Part shown: positions 21,963 to 36,529 of the stretch, piece by piece | Layout of the letters: the number at the start of each line of letters is the position of its first letter | Position numbering within the stretch: position 1 is the stretch's first letter | Assembly: GCA_022113835.1 (NCBI GenBank) | Contig: JAILWY010000023.1 | Coordinates: forward strand, 10,788,001-10,852,000 | Direction of reading: 5' to 3' | Source: Atopsyche davidsoni | Taxonomy: Eukaryota; Arthropoda; Insecta; Trichoptera; Hydrobiosidae | Length of the DNA stretch: 64,000 bases | The notes under the pieces: model-generated | What the model saw: only the letters and a program-made list of their open reading frames with translations | Database searches by the model: none | Told to the model about the DNA's origin: nothing | Program-made: the position numbers and the translations under genes

Positions 21963-24900
21963 ATAAATCGTGTTCAGCGATGCATTGAACACTTTATTTT
22001 CAAATTGAGGCCAATACAAAAAAATACTGATTTGTTTATTTGAATGTCGCATAAGATACTTTGAAGTCCAATGGTTCCGTTTTAGCTGTAAAAAAATTAC
22101 GATACTATTTTTGACTGGATTGGCTACCTTCAAGAATATACAATAAATAACTTACTTGCTGTACTGATATGAACAAATTATTTCACCGTCTAAAATAAGA
22201 GGGTATAATTAAATTAGTTTCAGATTCGCCTGTTTAAACGGTGATCTAACGATCTGTTGAACTCATGGTTAAAATTTGACGATCCTAACTGATAAGCCAA
22301 CCGATTTCACGTTTATGCATGCATTGCCGAGGACTGTAAAGACCTCCCACTGAGGACTGCTATCTCCTAAGACATAAATATTTTGAAACAACTGCAGTCC
22401 TGTATCGGACTTGCGATTTCAGTGCGCCTAAGTCTTACATTAAAATCCACTTTACCCCACGAAGGTCGCGCTATCTTGTATTTGCAAATGGACACCGCAT
22501 TCGTTCGGGCTCATATCTAAGTTCGCGGGAATCTGGATGACTTCCAAGACCCCTAACTGCCAGCGCTCTAGATATTTAATTTTATGTAAGTAGCATATAA
22601 TTTGACGCTAGGTATAATTTTCAGAAAAGTTAACGTGCAAGTATTTGCACGAAACGGATCACTAAGCAAAAGACTGTAATTTGTCCGTCTATAGATATTA
22701 TCCATTTATCTCATTCTATGTGTAACGAAATACTCTTCAATTTTCACAGTAACCCAATATAATAGACATTCATTTCAAAAGCGATGGAAAGTCGTATAAG
22801 ATTATTGGTTCACAGGAAGCGTTATAAATATTTCAGATATCTTTTGTATTTCTCGGTTTTAATTGGCAAAACTCTCATTTTGCGGCAAAAGTACAAAAAG
22901 AAAAAAAAGTACTCTGATGGGAGGTAAACAAAAACGCCAGCAACACATTCATTGTTTAGACTTACCATGGGAAAACTTTGTATCTATTAAAATAGAGAAG
23001 AGAATACTTTTACTCAGAAACTCGTGTTGGGCGATGTTAAACAAAAGCGAGTGATAAACTGTAACATATTATTAAAAAAAAAAATAACACTGTATTATCT
23101 ATGACCATATTTTATATTATTATAATAATAAATTACAACATGTCAACGCCAACCGTCTAATTATTTTTTTAACTATTGAAATCTACAAGTTGTTCCATAA
23201 CTTTATAATACCGTTTTGCGATTCGACACGAATCATTGAAACGAAACAATACGTTGCTATTAGTACAATATATAAATCCGTATTTTTCGTTGAAGTATTT
23301 TGAAGACGTTAGCTGTGTTCAAGTAAATATAAAGATTTAAATGAGATATTCAACATTCTGTGCTTCATACGGGTGGTTAAGATTTTGCTGGTCATGCAAT
23401 CAAATTGATTTCATTATTACCATGTGGGTATGCTGTTCCACGAATCGTTAGACATACAAGTACTAATTACATATGAAGAAGAGACAAAGTTGGGTCCAGA
23501 TCTTTATTGAACGTACTGAGCACAAACAATATATTTATTGCCCACACAGTCTCATCTCACACCAGAATTATACTTTAAAACATCAACTTTAAATTTAAGC
23601 AATAGGATGGTATGTTTCTTATAAATTCATATTGTACAATATAAAGTACAACGGGGCTCGATAGGAAAAAATTATTCATTGTATACACGGTGAAATATAA
23701 ATATTTATTAATAGTTTTATAACAGTATACCGACCAAATACGAATAACCGATAATATATACGAGTATAAATACAATTATAAATTTCATCAAAAAATCATT
23801 TTCAAAGCGTCAAAATATTCAGATTATATCGTGAAACAAAATGTTTATTTAACGAATTATTAATAATAATTAAATGCTAAAAATGCGATGATTTTAGAAA
23901 TGTAGAAGTTGAAGTTCATCCAAGTGAATCACAAAACGTAATAAATGAATCTCTCCTCGTGGTTTGGTGTCAGTTGCCGTGTTAATAGATGGATGGTATC
24001 TCGATTCAACTGCTATAAACCAAGTAGTTACCGGCACGCAGTAAGTTTGCTATTTTCCATTTAATTGATGTCACAGATTTACTTTCATTGCCAGACGATT
24101 AAAGTACACCGATAACTTAACAACTTTAAATGGATTATTTATTTATTTACCTAGCGAAGAATTTTTCATCCTTACATATTCTTTGAAAAGTTTCAGTAAT
24201 TATATTTCAAATTATAAACACTTAAGGTTTTAAATTATCTATACTTAGAAGTCATTAAGATCCAGACTAGAATAATTATGAAACACAATATTGCTTTAAT
24301 TGTTACCATTCTGGGAATTCTATTGTATCTTTCCACATTTGTTAGATATTCGTCCATTTTATTGTCTTCGTTGGGTTAACGTGCCTTCCTTTTAATGGTA
24401 CTCAGACATGGAAATGTTTCGCACTTCTTCTGATAAGAAAACATTTTAGCGTTACCGAAGGTTCACTAAGACCACTGAGTATCATATCACAAATAATAAT
24501 ATTTTCAATGTTACATTTATTCTTCAATTGCATAACGTAGATACATTACTTTTTATTTAATGATTTTTGTCAAGTTTTAATATTTAGCACAAAATCTTAC
24601 TGAATCACTTATCTGATAATTTTAAATTTTTAAGATCATGTCAAAAAAAAAACATTGTTAGTATATACGACATTTAACTAGTATATAATAATGAATTGAT
24701 AGAGTATTCAATGAAATATAAGTCGGGATAATCAAAAATGAATCTATGAATCATCAGATGGAGTGTGCCAAGCTCCGAGCCCCACAATCCCCGCTACAGT
24801 CGTCATACTCCAGTCCGGGGGGCTGGTAGAGCACTAATGCAAATGATAAACACGCATCGCACTCTTTGATAACCTGTTCAATTGGCGTAAAATGGTCTTG

Positions 24901-25239
24901 CAAGCTGTAAATTATCATGGATTTGCAGCTGGTCATTAATTCTAGACACATCAAAAGTTAAACGAGGAGATTGTGGAAAATAACATTTTGGAGCAACACT
25001 TTCTAAAAGCCTAAAAATGAACTGTTCAATTTTATAATTATTTTAATCTTTATCATCTCTCACGCTGCGTTTTATAAATGTGATTATTGTTCTCACACTG
25101 ATTCTTTATCTCAATGCTATTCTGTAGTCTTCGATGCCATTTTTTTTATTCGAAGAAGGTTGATCTTGATTTGTAACATGCATCACCAGCAATAAAAGTC
25201 TATTCACTAGAAAATAGATACTAAGGTATTTTTTTTCCA
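21956..25239. other. AT-rich spacer with a balanced-composition patch at 22240-22570
   Basis: No genes were recognised. The 22240-22570 patch has near-even base composition and no coding frame, and may be an old repeat. The rest is AT-rich, with short frames only. Confidence 0.45.
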
Positions 25240-25460
25240 AATGATGTACACGATTATTGAGGGTCTTGCAGCCTCGGCTGTCTGCGAGCACTTTCCGCCT
25301 CGGTATCGGATCCCCCGGCGGTGTCGCCGCGCGAAGCTCTCCGCCATAAATCTGCAGGCGATTCCCGTTCGGTTGCTTCATTAACATACTGTATTCAATT
25401 AAAGGTACAGCTTGATCAGTCCTTCTTCCATAGTCCAGGTGACGCGGCCCCCGAGCTTCT
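25240..25460. other. GC-rich island
   Basis: A minus-strand open frame crosses the island but continues into AT-rich spacer without a splice site or motif. The island is more probably non-coding. Confidence 0.3.
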
Positions 25461-27518
25461 ATGGCTTGATGGATTCCGTTCGGAATGTGAGTAATTCGCG
25501 TGTGCGAGTGAATGTTGAAAATCTTGTTTTGTTAACACTTCTAGGTGACATCGGTCCCGAGATGAGAGAAAAAAAACCATTCTCGCCATAGCGTACCGCG
25601 ATTGTACGGTAAATGCAAGTTGATGTTGTGTGTGTCTATTTTTTTTAGAAAATACATCAGTTTACAACCAATTACGTGCAGGCTGTGCGCAAGAAAAGTA
25701 ACAAATAGCTCATGTATCGAATACATCCTGACATATCGATGGTATCATTTTATAGCCATATTTAGATATAAGTTTTTCCAGTTCTATTTATTATTTGTCT
25801 CAATTTATTTTTTATTACATAAGCGAGAGAATGGATACTTATAGTTACTTTGTAAGATGTTAGGAAATCATACTACCAACCTTTAAAAAATGTATCACCT
25901 GATAATAGTTTTACGACATCTTTGCAATGTTTATTTAACTAGTTTTTCCAACAACTTTCTCGGATTTACAAATCTTTTTCACTCTATTGTTTTTACTTTT
26001 ATTTTTAAAATGTTTAGAACTTCTTTGTTAGTTATATTTTATTAAAAATAATTATGATATAGACTATGCAATAGCAATAATATTGATATTTATTTAAAAT
26101 ATAGATATTGAAAATTAACGATGCTCTTTCAAAATAAATACCTATATTCTTTCATACCACCAATGCCTATATAATATACAATATAGGTTTTCAGCACACT
26201 GGTCTCTAGAGAGAAGCCAACTGGCTTATTTAATACATTTTATCTCTTTCGCATTTTTAACATGAGTCTTGAGAGGCGTACACACTTTGCTATGAAATTT
26301 CCGAAAATTTATTGGAACATGTTTTGCAAGCATATAGTGTATGCAATGTCGTATATATACTAGCTCAATGCATCAATGCTAGTAAATAACATCAAAATAG
26401 ATAAATCTGAGTAACCTGTAATATTGAACCACAAGCTGCTCGATATGCTTCATCAAGTCTCCCATACGAGTTTGGAATTGAACAGAATTCTCGGACATTT
26501 TCAACAATCTAATGCATATATCAAAAAAATTCCAGCTTGCTTTACAAATTTCATCGAAATTGATTAATTTTTAAATTTAAATCTTGGTATATAATTCACT
26601 GTTGATACACTTAGCTGCATTGATTGATCCCACCTGACAAGGGAATGGAAAAAAAACCTCTTTATAATAATATAGTTTTTTGTCAACTTTTTTGTACTTG
26701 TCTTGTTTGTACGAGCTGAGACCAAATTTGGGACCGTAATGACAGAGTTGCCGGTTTGCCCATAATGATTCCATGACTAATCGGATTCCGACACATGTCA
26801 TCCCGAGAGCCGGGAGGGAAGTAATCCTACAGATCTAGCATGATTACGTAAGTACTCGCACGGTAAACTTCTTCTACGGCCACTCATGTATGTAAATAAT
26901 TTTAAACTAATGATTCGATTACTGGAACAAGTCAATGAACAAAACACCGTCCAACATCAGATAAAATATCACCACACGTGTATGAGAAGATTGAATATTT
27001 ATTTCAGCCGCAGGTACGCCAGTACTGGCATCGCAACACCCAAACCGGTCACAAATTAATTACATTAAAATATATATATAAATTTTGGACAAGTAGTAAA
27101 CTGATAAGTTAAAAATAATAAAATAAATTAATTTTCATTCTACATAGTTTAAAAATAAAGTATATCTACATTAAATGGGATAATTAACATAGTTGTTTTA
27201 TTAGAAATAATAGAATGACAATTAGGGGTTTATGTAGAAGCGATCTTCAAGCATTTAAATATTATTTTACATAGATAAAAACAAACTAAAAATATGTAAG
27301 ACGTAAAACTTTTTCATGGCACGCCATCACAGATAAATATTTAATTATTTGTCAATTTGTTTATTGGCTGCAACATGACGAGGATTAAATTTTTCATCTT
27401 TGAAATGACTGGGAATAAAAAAGTTGAAATTCTTTTATGTTCAAACAATGAAAGTATAAGCAAAATTTTTTTTTTTTTATAGATTTCAGAGGTTTGTAAT
27501 ATAAAGATTTACAAACTA
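25461..27518. other. AT-rich spacer
   Basis: No gene was recognised. A small GC patch near 26720-26830 contains ATAATGATTCC and CTAATCGGATTCC, paired-type homeodomain words, but this is weak evidence. Confidence 0.45.
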
Positions 27519-27590
27519 ACACACTTATTTAAGCTAACCTAATAAACACTTATTTAAGCTAACCTAATAAACACTTATTTAAGCTAACTT
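27519..27590 (+). repeat. 25-nt tandem repeat, about three copies
   Basis: The unit AATAAACACTTATTTAAGCT followed by AACCT occurs at 27541-27565 and 27566-27590, with a partial copy to the left ending at 27540. Copies differ at one or two bases. Confidence 0.9.
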
Positions 27591-30500
27591 ATTACTGACT
27601 AAGTCGGTGAGTTGCAGAACTTTGTACCCACGGTTTGGCTCTAGAGTTTTCATTGATTTCTACGCGGCTCGTTGGTTCATTTTCGTGCTGCTTTATTATA
27701 TATATACCGTAAATGTTCTTGCTATCAAAAGCGTGCTGCTATTTACAAATTAAGTAATCTGTAGCAACATGTTATTAGACTTCAGAGTTATTTAATTTTC
27801 TCGGCATACGAGGCGCCTTTTTGTATTCATTAAGATATTAAGCGCCTTGAGCTCGCGCCGCGGCCTCCGTACGCTTCAATTATATTAGAGCTGGTCCAGT
27901 AGGCAAAGGAACGCTCTAGAGAAATTAATCACTCTTGACAGTCCGGCTTTGTTTATTGGAAGCCGACTTTTTCTTTAAGTAAATATCCTGCTTTTTTAAA
28001 TTGAAAATAATTTAAATCAAATTAATCTCGGTCTAGCTTTTTAATAAGAAAACTGTTTGTTCAAGGAGTTCAGATGCCGTGCAATTTTACTGAAATCCCA
28101 CTACCAAAATATATATACTATATTACCTAGTCGTAGCGGGCAGTGACTGCGCATTTAGTTGTACTAAATCCTTTTACACTATTTTTAATCAACAACCCAA
28201 AATAGAAATCTATGTTAATTGGTTCACCATTTAAATACAGTGACTAGAATGTTGATTTGTAAAGATCTTCCGTGTGTGAATAGTCTAATAAAGCTTTTGA
28301 AAAGTAAAAAGCGCTTCAAAAATCAAAACATTGAACCGGTAAAATAGGGAGAGTATGTTAATAATAAAAAAAAAAGAATTTGAACCCACAATTAAGACTA
28401 TATTTACTGACATTGTTGTGTTTCAATTCATTAAAATAAATCGCTGACTGTTACAAGTATACATAAAAAAACAAGGTTTTATTGATTTTTCATTTATTTT
28501 AACCATACGTATAAAAAAATCAATGTTTAAAAATTATTTATATATTCAACGTGTCAGTAAATTTAAATTAATAATAATAAATCATTGTACTAAAATGATA
28601 AAGAAAAAACAATTAAAATTTATAGTTTTGGTATATCTTGAATTGATAAGTATAGCTAATAAAACAAAGAAATAGCAGGGCAAAAAAATATATTTTAGTT
28701 TTGAAAATCAACCCAGCAAATAGCCAATCAACAGAATTTTCTACATATTCCTAAAGTCTTACGTAAACACTTTATAAAAAAACAGTTAGTGTTTACCAAC
28801 CGTTTTCTCAGATAATAACATCACACGAAGCGTCAAGCTACGAAATAAGTACGTGTGTTTGACTCTTGGATAGTAATTATATTGTTCAGTACTGATTTAA
28901 TTAAACTTACTTTCAAATTATACACGGCCCGACAACCTTCACGGACTATTCAATACACGTCAACCTATCAAATAAATCGTTATTCGGATAAACCTCTTAA
29001 AGGTTTTATATTCAACACCTCGCAGCGCCTAGGCAATTATAATCTTACACGTTTCTAACGAAAACACCACACTCATCCTCATGCCTGCCCAACTTGGAAA
29101 TTTAAAGATTTTTTCCAGAATATTTGTCAAATTTACTTTATTAGTTATGAGAATACAATAATTATATTATTTGACGACGCAGTCCAATTAAAGAAATCTA
29201 ATGATTTCATTTCAAGCTTAAAAACCTAATAACGTTTGCGTAACACATATTGTAATATCACGTTTAAAAAAACCATATTGACCTCGAAATGTGCTAATTT
29301 TGAGTGTTAATGTAATTAAAGGTATTTTAAAAAGTTGAGCTGAATTATATTATTTCAATAAAATACAATGTGTTTTTATTGAAATCGATTATGTAAAAAA
29401 TATCAGGTTGTCTCTTGCAGTGACATGATTGTCGAGATTCGCCGTCGAAGGTTGTATTTTAGTTTTTGTGCGTTACTTTAAATACAGACACATAAATTAC
29501 GTTCATAAAAGCTACAGGTTCATGGAATTCCGGCTTGTTAAGGTATGACGTGAAAATTCCCGATATGCCTATAATTATTATAGAACCAGATGGGTTGCAT
29601 GCTGGGCATTATTGACTTAATAAAGAGGCTGTTCTTACAATTTAAATGTAGGGTAAGTGCAGGCATTGTGGAATAGGTGCATGTAATGGGGAACCTCAAT
29701 CACTCACTACAATTAAAAACAAGAGAACTGGAATTAAATTTTAACTTTTATAGCAAACAATTGTCGTCAGTACAATAAAATATATATTTTTCAACTTATA
29801 AAATATTACAAATGTTGCAGTTATCTCTTCTGCAACATTTGCAGTTGTCTCTAAATTTAGTTAAAATACTGTTTTAATTGTTTTTCTTTTAGATAGTTCA
29901 TAGAAAATGACTGTCGGCACTTCGGTTGCTAAACCAGTCATAGTTTTCAATATATATCTTACACAGGAACCATTTTAAAATATGATTAAACAATTACAGA
30001 TATTTTAAAAATTACGACTTTTATTTTTACTGTCCTTGAATTTTTATATCAAGACTAAGATTCCTAGGGTTGATATTCACATTACGTACATATTTATATA
30101 TTTTATTATTACGACCCTATGGAATGCATTTAAGATACCAATATAGGCCTACAAATTGAACTCATGGCATCTAGCTGCGGCGTAATGGCTTTAAGCTGCT
30201 TATATAATGCGCCCATTCTATCTCTTATGGAGAATCTTATTCTAGTCTATGTGCTTTTGTGTACTTTTTAACTATCGAGAAAATTAACTTATCCAATGGG
30301 TCCACACATGAAATATTAAAATTGTTTCGATATATAGAGCGCCAATATATATTAATTAGTTTTATTATTGGGTGTTAGGTGATTTAAAAGTGTTTTGTCG
30401 ATCGTTGGACGTTTCCCTGAATAATGTAGGAATAGATAAATATATTCCAATCAAAGGATTGATATAAATTTGTGATTACAGAATGCGCTCAATCTAGTTA

Positions 30501-31346
30501 CACCAACGGTATAATATTTTTGGGTGCCAATGTGGATTTTTATTACTTTTTTTTGCAACTATAATCTTTTAACTAAGTTTTTTCACTGTTTTATAGATTG
30601 CGAGCTTTACTTGGTGCTTTCGTCAATTTATTACGTTTCTGTTTGTTATATTGATTTGTTTAGATTAAAGTTATTGTACTAATTTTGCATTCGATTTACA
30701 AGCTAGGTATTCCCAAATAAATAAATCTCTTAGTAACAAAAGACCTGTAAAATGAAATATATCTGTTAGCTGCTTTTAAAAACCATACATGTTGATATAT
30801 TGGTTCAATAGTATGAAACATTGACTTTTGACTGAAGGTTCAACGGGTTTATCCCCACGCTTATAAATAAACCTTAAAGTGGAAAATAGCAACAGCTATA
30901 TCTGGTAATCTGTGTAAATACAAATATATTTGTATTTCTTAAAAGTTTGATTAAATTTAGTAGGGCAGTATTTGAGACAACGAATTTAAAATACTCGATT
31001 TGGCAAGACGTAGTTTTTTGCAACAATTATATTTATTAGTATTGTCAATCAGATTATTTACATCTAATATCTACAATATTTTTCAGTATTTACACTTTTG
31101 AAAAACGCTACAGATGTGGTGTTATATTTTTTAAATGTTTACGAATTCCCCAAATATAGTTTTGCGGTGTTCTGATACGGGTTATACAAATACAGTACCC
31201 AATCACCTGCACGAAAGAAAAACCGTTTACATTTTTGAGTCGAAGACAGTAAATACAAATTTATAGCTTTACAACTCCATATAACCATTTCACCGCAAAG
31301 AATGAGGTATAAAAACTTGCAGATCATTTAATTTTCATTAATTAAA
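27591..31346. other. AT-rich spacer
   Basis: No gene was recognised. A short hairpin with 11-bp perfect arms lies at 29810-29820 and 29830-29840. A modest GC patch lies at 27840-27930. Confidence 0.5.
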
Positions 31347-31349
31347 TTA

Positions 31350-31530
31350 ATTTACTCTCATTTCGTTCTCGTAAGAAACGTGTGTGACTCCATGGACATG
31401 TGCAATGCCTGCTGGATCATTTGTATGCAAGCCAGCAGGTCTGGATTGATTTTCTTCCTTCGATATTTTTTTCTCTGTAGAGTGCTCAGACATTACGGGA
31501 CATCCTACGCACCGGAAACTAGAGCTTTCC
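31350..31530 (-). CDS. Possible terminal coding exon of an unknown minus-strand gene
   Basis: After an acceptor-like TGCCTGCAG on the minus strand (about 31538-31530), a frame of about 60 codons runs to a TAA near 31347. It includes CVGCPVMSEHSTEKK and ends with YENEMRVN. Composition is more balanced than the flanks. No domain is recognised, no upstream exon was found and no polyadenylation signal is clear. It may be a real last exon or a conserved non-coding patch. Confidence 0.22.
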
Positions 31531-31562
31531 GCTGCAGGCAAGTACAAGTCTATGACTAACAC

Positions 31563-34070
31563 AAAATAGTAGTTCTTTCCTTCAAGGGGATATAAAATAA
31601 TCGCCGAATATAAAATTGTAGAATATACTCAAAATTACTTTACTAAAAACATTATATTCGATAAAACAGTGTTTAAAAAATTCTTATTATTTTTTAAATA
31701 TATTATTATTATTATGAAAATAAATTATTGAATTTTTTTTTTTTATAATATAAAAATTACGAATTCGAAGTGCATAAAAAAATACTATGATACAAATATA
31801 CGTAAACCGGTTCAATCTATTTAGGTAAAAAAATTAAATAATATACGGCGGAGGTAATGTACTGTAATATAGTATATGTTTATAATTTTAAATCGATCAT
31901 TCTGTTATTTATACTTAAATAGATTTCAAATAATTTAAAATAAATCTTCTACACACACATGGGAAAATTTTGCCTGTCATTAATGATTTCACATGACACA
32001 GATGCGTATTATGATTTAAATTATACATCAGCTAAACAAAATAATAATGAAACCGCTAAGTTGTATTTTTAGTTATAACGGTGAAAATTTCCATAATGAT
32101 AATAGTCTAATTCACCACCAATTTTTCTTTGTATTGAGTCGATATAAAAACAGCATCAATTATCAAAGTCGTTGAACTCTCGCAGCCTATCGCATGAGTG
32201 AGAGGTGTGGATGATGTATTTTTATATTCAATTGCCAACTTTTTGAAACTTAAGAAAATAAAATTTTATGTCAGATGACATGATGACTTATTTATGTTTT
32301 TTTTTATAGTTTCAAAACAATAAATGCGAACGGGTTCTTCAAATTCATTCAAAGGGTTCCCTCATTCCTAACATTCAGGAACGAAGGCTCGGATAAATGA
32401 CTCAAACATGTGTTCCCTGACCGCCTCTTTGTTGCCTACTGATGTCCAGACGGTAGTTTATTTTTTTATAACATATGAACATAGACAATAAAACAACATT
32501 ATGAGAAGCATTGGATCGCCTTTCTTTTCAGTATGAGTAAATTGGTAACTATCCACAGTAACTGGTTGAGCAACATAGGGAATCCAATGGGGATTTTTCA
32601 CAGTATATCAGGCAATTAGTTGTATATACGTCTAGTAAACTAGGAATATTGCATTAAGCCTCCTTATCTAAGCTTCTAAAAAAACTTGAAATACAATAAA
32701 TAGCTTATATTCTACTTCGTTAAAAATATATTAACTTAGAACTAGAAAATACTTCTTGGAAAAATAAGGGAAATCAAGTGTTCCAAAAATCTTTGACATG
32801 CGTTCATCTTCATCCGTAATTTTGAGAATTTACTTTGCTCTTTTGATACATTAGAATAATCACAAACGAACGTTTATCATCCATTGATCAGTTTGAGGAA
32901 GTCGACATTAAGAGTATGAAAAATAGATATAAGAGTTTTTACTATTTCAATAATTAATTTCAGTAATTTTTCAAAATCATTATGGTTTCATAAACGCAAT
33001 TATTACAAACACTTTTACAAAAAAATATTACTGATTTCAATTTGTACATACATACACGAGGGCACTTTAGTAATAAAACTTATGTTTTTATTCCAGAAAC
33101 CTTTACGTGGTTTAAATATTAATTGATGTAATTTTAAAATGCCTGATTTTATATTCTAGACAAATTAATACCCACGAGCTCTTTCGTAGCGTGAGTTTTA
33201 CTGAGATAATTTGCTTAGGAAGATCGTTGCTAATTACAAACCTACCGAAGCCTTGATTGTCTTTCGATAGTCTTCCATCGAAATGATTAATTAATAATTA
33301 AGTATATTATAATATATATCTGCTATACTACAAAGTGATTAGTCGAGAAATAAAGATAATAGGGTGAAATTATAAAAAAAATAATCAAATGAATATGTTT
33401 TATTATTTGCAACTAGAGTTTATATGACTTCCATGAAACGCTTTGGTTATCTTTAAATTTACGACACGAAAGAGGCAACTTTATGCTTAGTACGTATTCA
33501 TACAAACTGGTATAATTAAGAACGATTTAGAGGCGAGTATCTCTATTTTCTTAATTAACTGGATTGAGACGGATTTTCTAGTAAAGAAGGAATCACATTT
33601 ATTATCGATTGAGAGATTTTTTTATAGTATTTAAATGATACAATCCCAATCAATTTTAAAATATGTGTTTCTACGTATGGTGTCTTTCATAAATCTGTTT
33701 CACAAAATAGTAAACAAATAAAGCAAAATATGAGACTGAATAGATAATCCTTAAAATTCTTTAATTGAAAACAACGCTAGCCAAATGCTAAGAAGAAATA
33801 GAAACAAACTATTGAAGTCGACCAATTAATTTATATATATTTATCCTTGAAATATTTTAAGTGAAGCCATTTGGTTGTTCCGAGTCAGAAACTCTTTCCG
33901 ATAATGTTTCTTAAAATTTATGAAAAAAAAAAAAAAAACAAGGTAGCAAGAAGTACATTTCCAGTTCTGAAGTGCTGACATCTTGAAAAGAAGAAATGCA
34001 CCATTTCTTTCCCTATTCAGATGCTTCTGTTTTTGCCGGTCGCACAAGCGCTGGGTGGTTTTGTAAGCAG
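31563..34070. other. AT-rich spacer
   Basis: Nothing recognisable apart from poly-A and poly-T runs. Confidence 0.55.
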
Positions 34071-34079
34071 GGGAACTCA

Positions 34080-34830
34080 CTGGCTGTGGTCAAAAAACGG
34101 GACGCAGGCTTGTGACAGCGCGTGCTTCCTGGTCGCGGGTGTTCTTCGTAAGCTGCTCCTCAGACTAGCATAGCAGTTTATTATCTGCAGTGACTTAAAA
34201 CTCACGCTATCACCCGAAAAAGAATGAAAAGGAAATTATCCCTATACCACAAAAAAAAGCATTAAAATAGTTGAAATTCCACGTTTTGTTTTGAGGTTAA
34301 AACTTTGATGATTTTATTGAAAAGCTATAATCAAAATATTTTATTTAAATTATAATGTTATATATTAATATTTTTGTATGAATACGTGCGTTTATCACAT
34401 TTTAAAGCAAACTTTTGTCTTGTATAGTAAAACGGTAAAACTTCACAGAGTTGAACATTTGTATGTTTTAATAATGCTTGTTCACGTATTGAGTAAGTTT
34501 AAGGGAGGGTTAAAAACTTTATCGGTTTTTTAGTATAGAAACGTGGAGGAAGCAGTTAACCTTATGTAGCCATTCCAGCAGTAAGAAAATGAGCTGCGTC
34601 ATGATATTGCACACGCTTATTGTTGAAGATGCGGTAAGACGGAGTCACAGTAATCGGCTATTCTGCGGACGTAATGCGTCTTGGCTCAGGCCACTCTAAT
34701 GATGTCGTGTGTACCGCGGAAGGGCTGTAGAACGTCTGTATGTACCACAGGATGGAAACACCCATCGACTGTGGACTGGCTGTAAATGCGACGATGTACG
34801 AGGAAACAATAATTCCGTTTTATTCAGAGT
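34080..34830. other. Two GC-enriched patches separated by AT-rich DNA
   Basis: Patches at about 34080-34180 and 34600-34830 stand out from their surroundings and have no coding frame. The second contains ACCACAGG (34744-34751) and CTGTGG shortly after it, a pair of Runt-type words in opposite orientations. Confidence 0.3.
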
Positions 34831-35964
34831 CGTTTCCTAAAGAAGGTCTAATCGTAATCAAATTGCACTTAAGTCCGATTTTCATTATATGATTTTACAG
34901 CATTCACGTCGAATGGTTCCTTTATAGAGAGCATGGTTTATAATCGGTCGATTTGGTTTGTTGTCGATGTATACTTTACTTATAAATATATCAATTAATT
35001 ATTCGAATATATTTATGTGAATTTTAATCATATTACTTTTGTCATTTCTAAAGCAGGCCTTATAAGATATTACTGAATTAAATAAAAAATATATATTCTT
35101 TAATTAAAGACGACTGTTATAAAAAAAATGATTTCTACAAAATGTGTTACTGGAATTTATTGAATACATATCACAAATAATTGTATTTTATATATGTATA
35201 GTTCGTATTCGTAGTTTTATTTATAATATATACGTAAACTTAAATTATGTTATTTACTTTATTTATATTTTATATGTCACTCATAGTTCACAAATCACAA
35301 TATTTATTACTTCGTTAAATTTAATATTAAAATTACCAAATCCCTACAGCCAAATATCTCTCAGAGTACTGAGTCAAATCTATATACCCCCTGCCAGGTC
35401 TCAGCTATGAATAACTTCTGACAATTTCAGTGAGTTTCACAATGACCGCGTCACTAAGATTTATCCTCTCAAGACATGATCGGATGATCGGTCATTTACA
35501 TATTGGTGCATCGATAAGTTGAACTATAACCTCTAGTATATTTTATACGCTGCTGATAGCTGTCAGTTGAGATATTTTTATGTATCTTCATTCCAAGAAT
35601 TTCAGTCCATTAGTGATTTCGTTGACTACCCGATGCACGTCGCTTGGATCTGCGCGTTGAAAAAAAAATTGATGTGCCATCTCATAATAGTTATCCATAA
35701 GCACTAGTTTCTCTAAATAAATTACACCTGTATCGATTCAAATCTGAACACAAAGTATTAGAAAGCGTTAGTATTGATTACGCTGCAAATATACCATACA
35801 GTTTATTAGTGTTTGTGGATCTTTTGAAAGATAGTTGGGGATACATGGAGTCCAGGATTTAAAGGTGCTGGTAATCAAAATGCTGATGGACGATGGTAAC
35901 GTTTATTGTGATGAAGGTGTTTGGGTGATGATGGGCGTGTGTGTGATAACGTGGTGGTTTTTCA
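34831..35964. other. AT-rich spacer or intron upstream of coding exon
   Basis: No genes were recognised. The stretch ends with a pyrimidine-rich acceptor-like sequence, GGTTTTTCAG, at about 35956-35965. Confidence 0.5.
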
Positions 35965-36057
35965 GTGTACCATGGTAGGAGGTAGTCCTGGGTGGGGTCG
36001 GCGGCGCATGCCCCAGCAGGCCGCGGCGCAGACCCTGGCCCAGGCCGTGGCCCAGGC

Positions 36058-36215
36058 ATGCTGCTGCCGGACCAGACCTACGAGCAGTGCGCGAGCAGCT
36101 CCCGCCGTCTGCTGGCCGTCATGCGCGCCTACGACGACTTCCTGGCCCGCAATCGCATCCGCCCCGACTTCTTCTGCCGCTACCGAGAGAAGGTGCTGCT
36201 GCAGAGAGCGCTCCG
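36058..36215 (+). CDS. Coding exon (probable first coding exon) of an unrecognised gene
   Basis: From ATG 36058 the frame runs 52 codons plus two bases to a consensus donor (CTCCG/GTGAGT). Of the 52 codons, 48 end in G or C, a strong coding signal against AT-rich flanks. The peptide begins MLLPDQTYEQC and contains AVMRAYDDFLARNRIRPDFF and YREKVLLQRALR; it looks alpha-helical and basic, with no signal peptide. An in-frame TAG at 35983 precedes the ATG, so if the acceptor at 35965 is used this is the first Met of the frame. An earlier ATG in a strong context (ACCATGG, 35972) opens another frame with a poor coding signature and may act as an upstream ORF. If a later acceptor is used instead, the exon could start upstream in frame (SWVGSAAHAPAGRG...). 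I do not recognise the protein family. Confidence 0.7.
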
Positions 36216-36529
36216 GTGAGTCGTGTGTCTGACCGCTCGGGTCTAATGAGTAGGACGTGTGCCGACTAACAGTAACAATGCAGTGTCCTTGGCGATCCTT
36301 TTGGAACATCAACTGCTCTTGGAACGAATTAGATATGCCATCGAAAAAAATACTAGTTTGACTCATACTACACAAATAGCAAGCAAAGAGCTATAGTTAA
36401 AATCTGATCAAATACAAATAACTTCTAAATCCGATTTCATCTGTGAAGTTTTTCGAACATAAGAGGCTGAAAAAGAGTGGAACTTATTTTTATACAGTGA
36501 AATTTCAGTTACGCTTTATTCATTTATAG

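Noticed and set aside
21660..22133. 157-codon minus-strand frame with a Tyr-Ile run
   Set aside because: The run is the (TA)n microsatellite; the remainder shows no family motif.
35962..36375. 137-codon minus-strand frame
   Set aside because: Shadow of the G/C-ending + strand exon at 36058-36215, extending into the intron.
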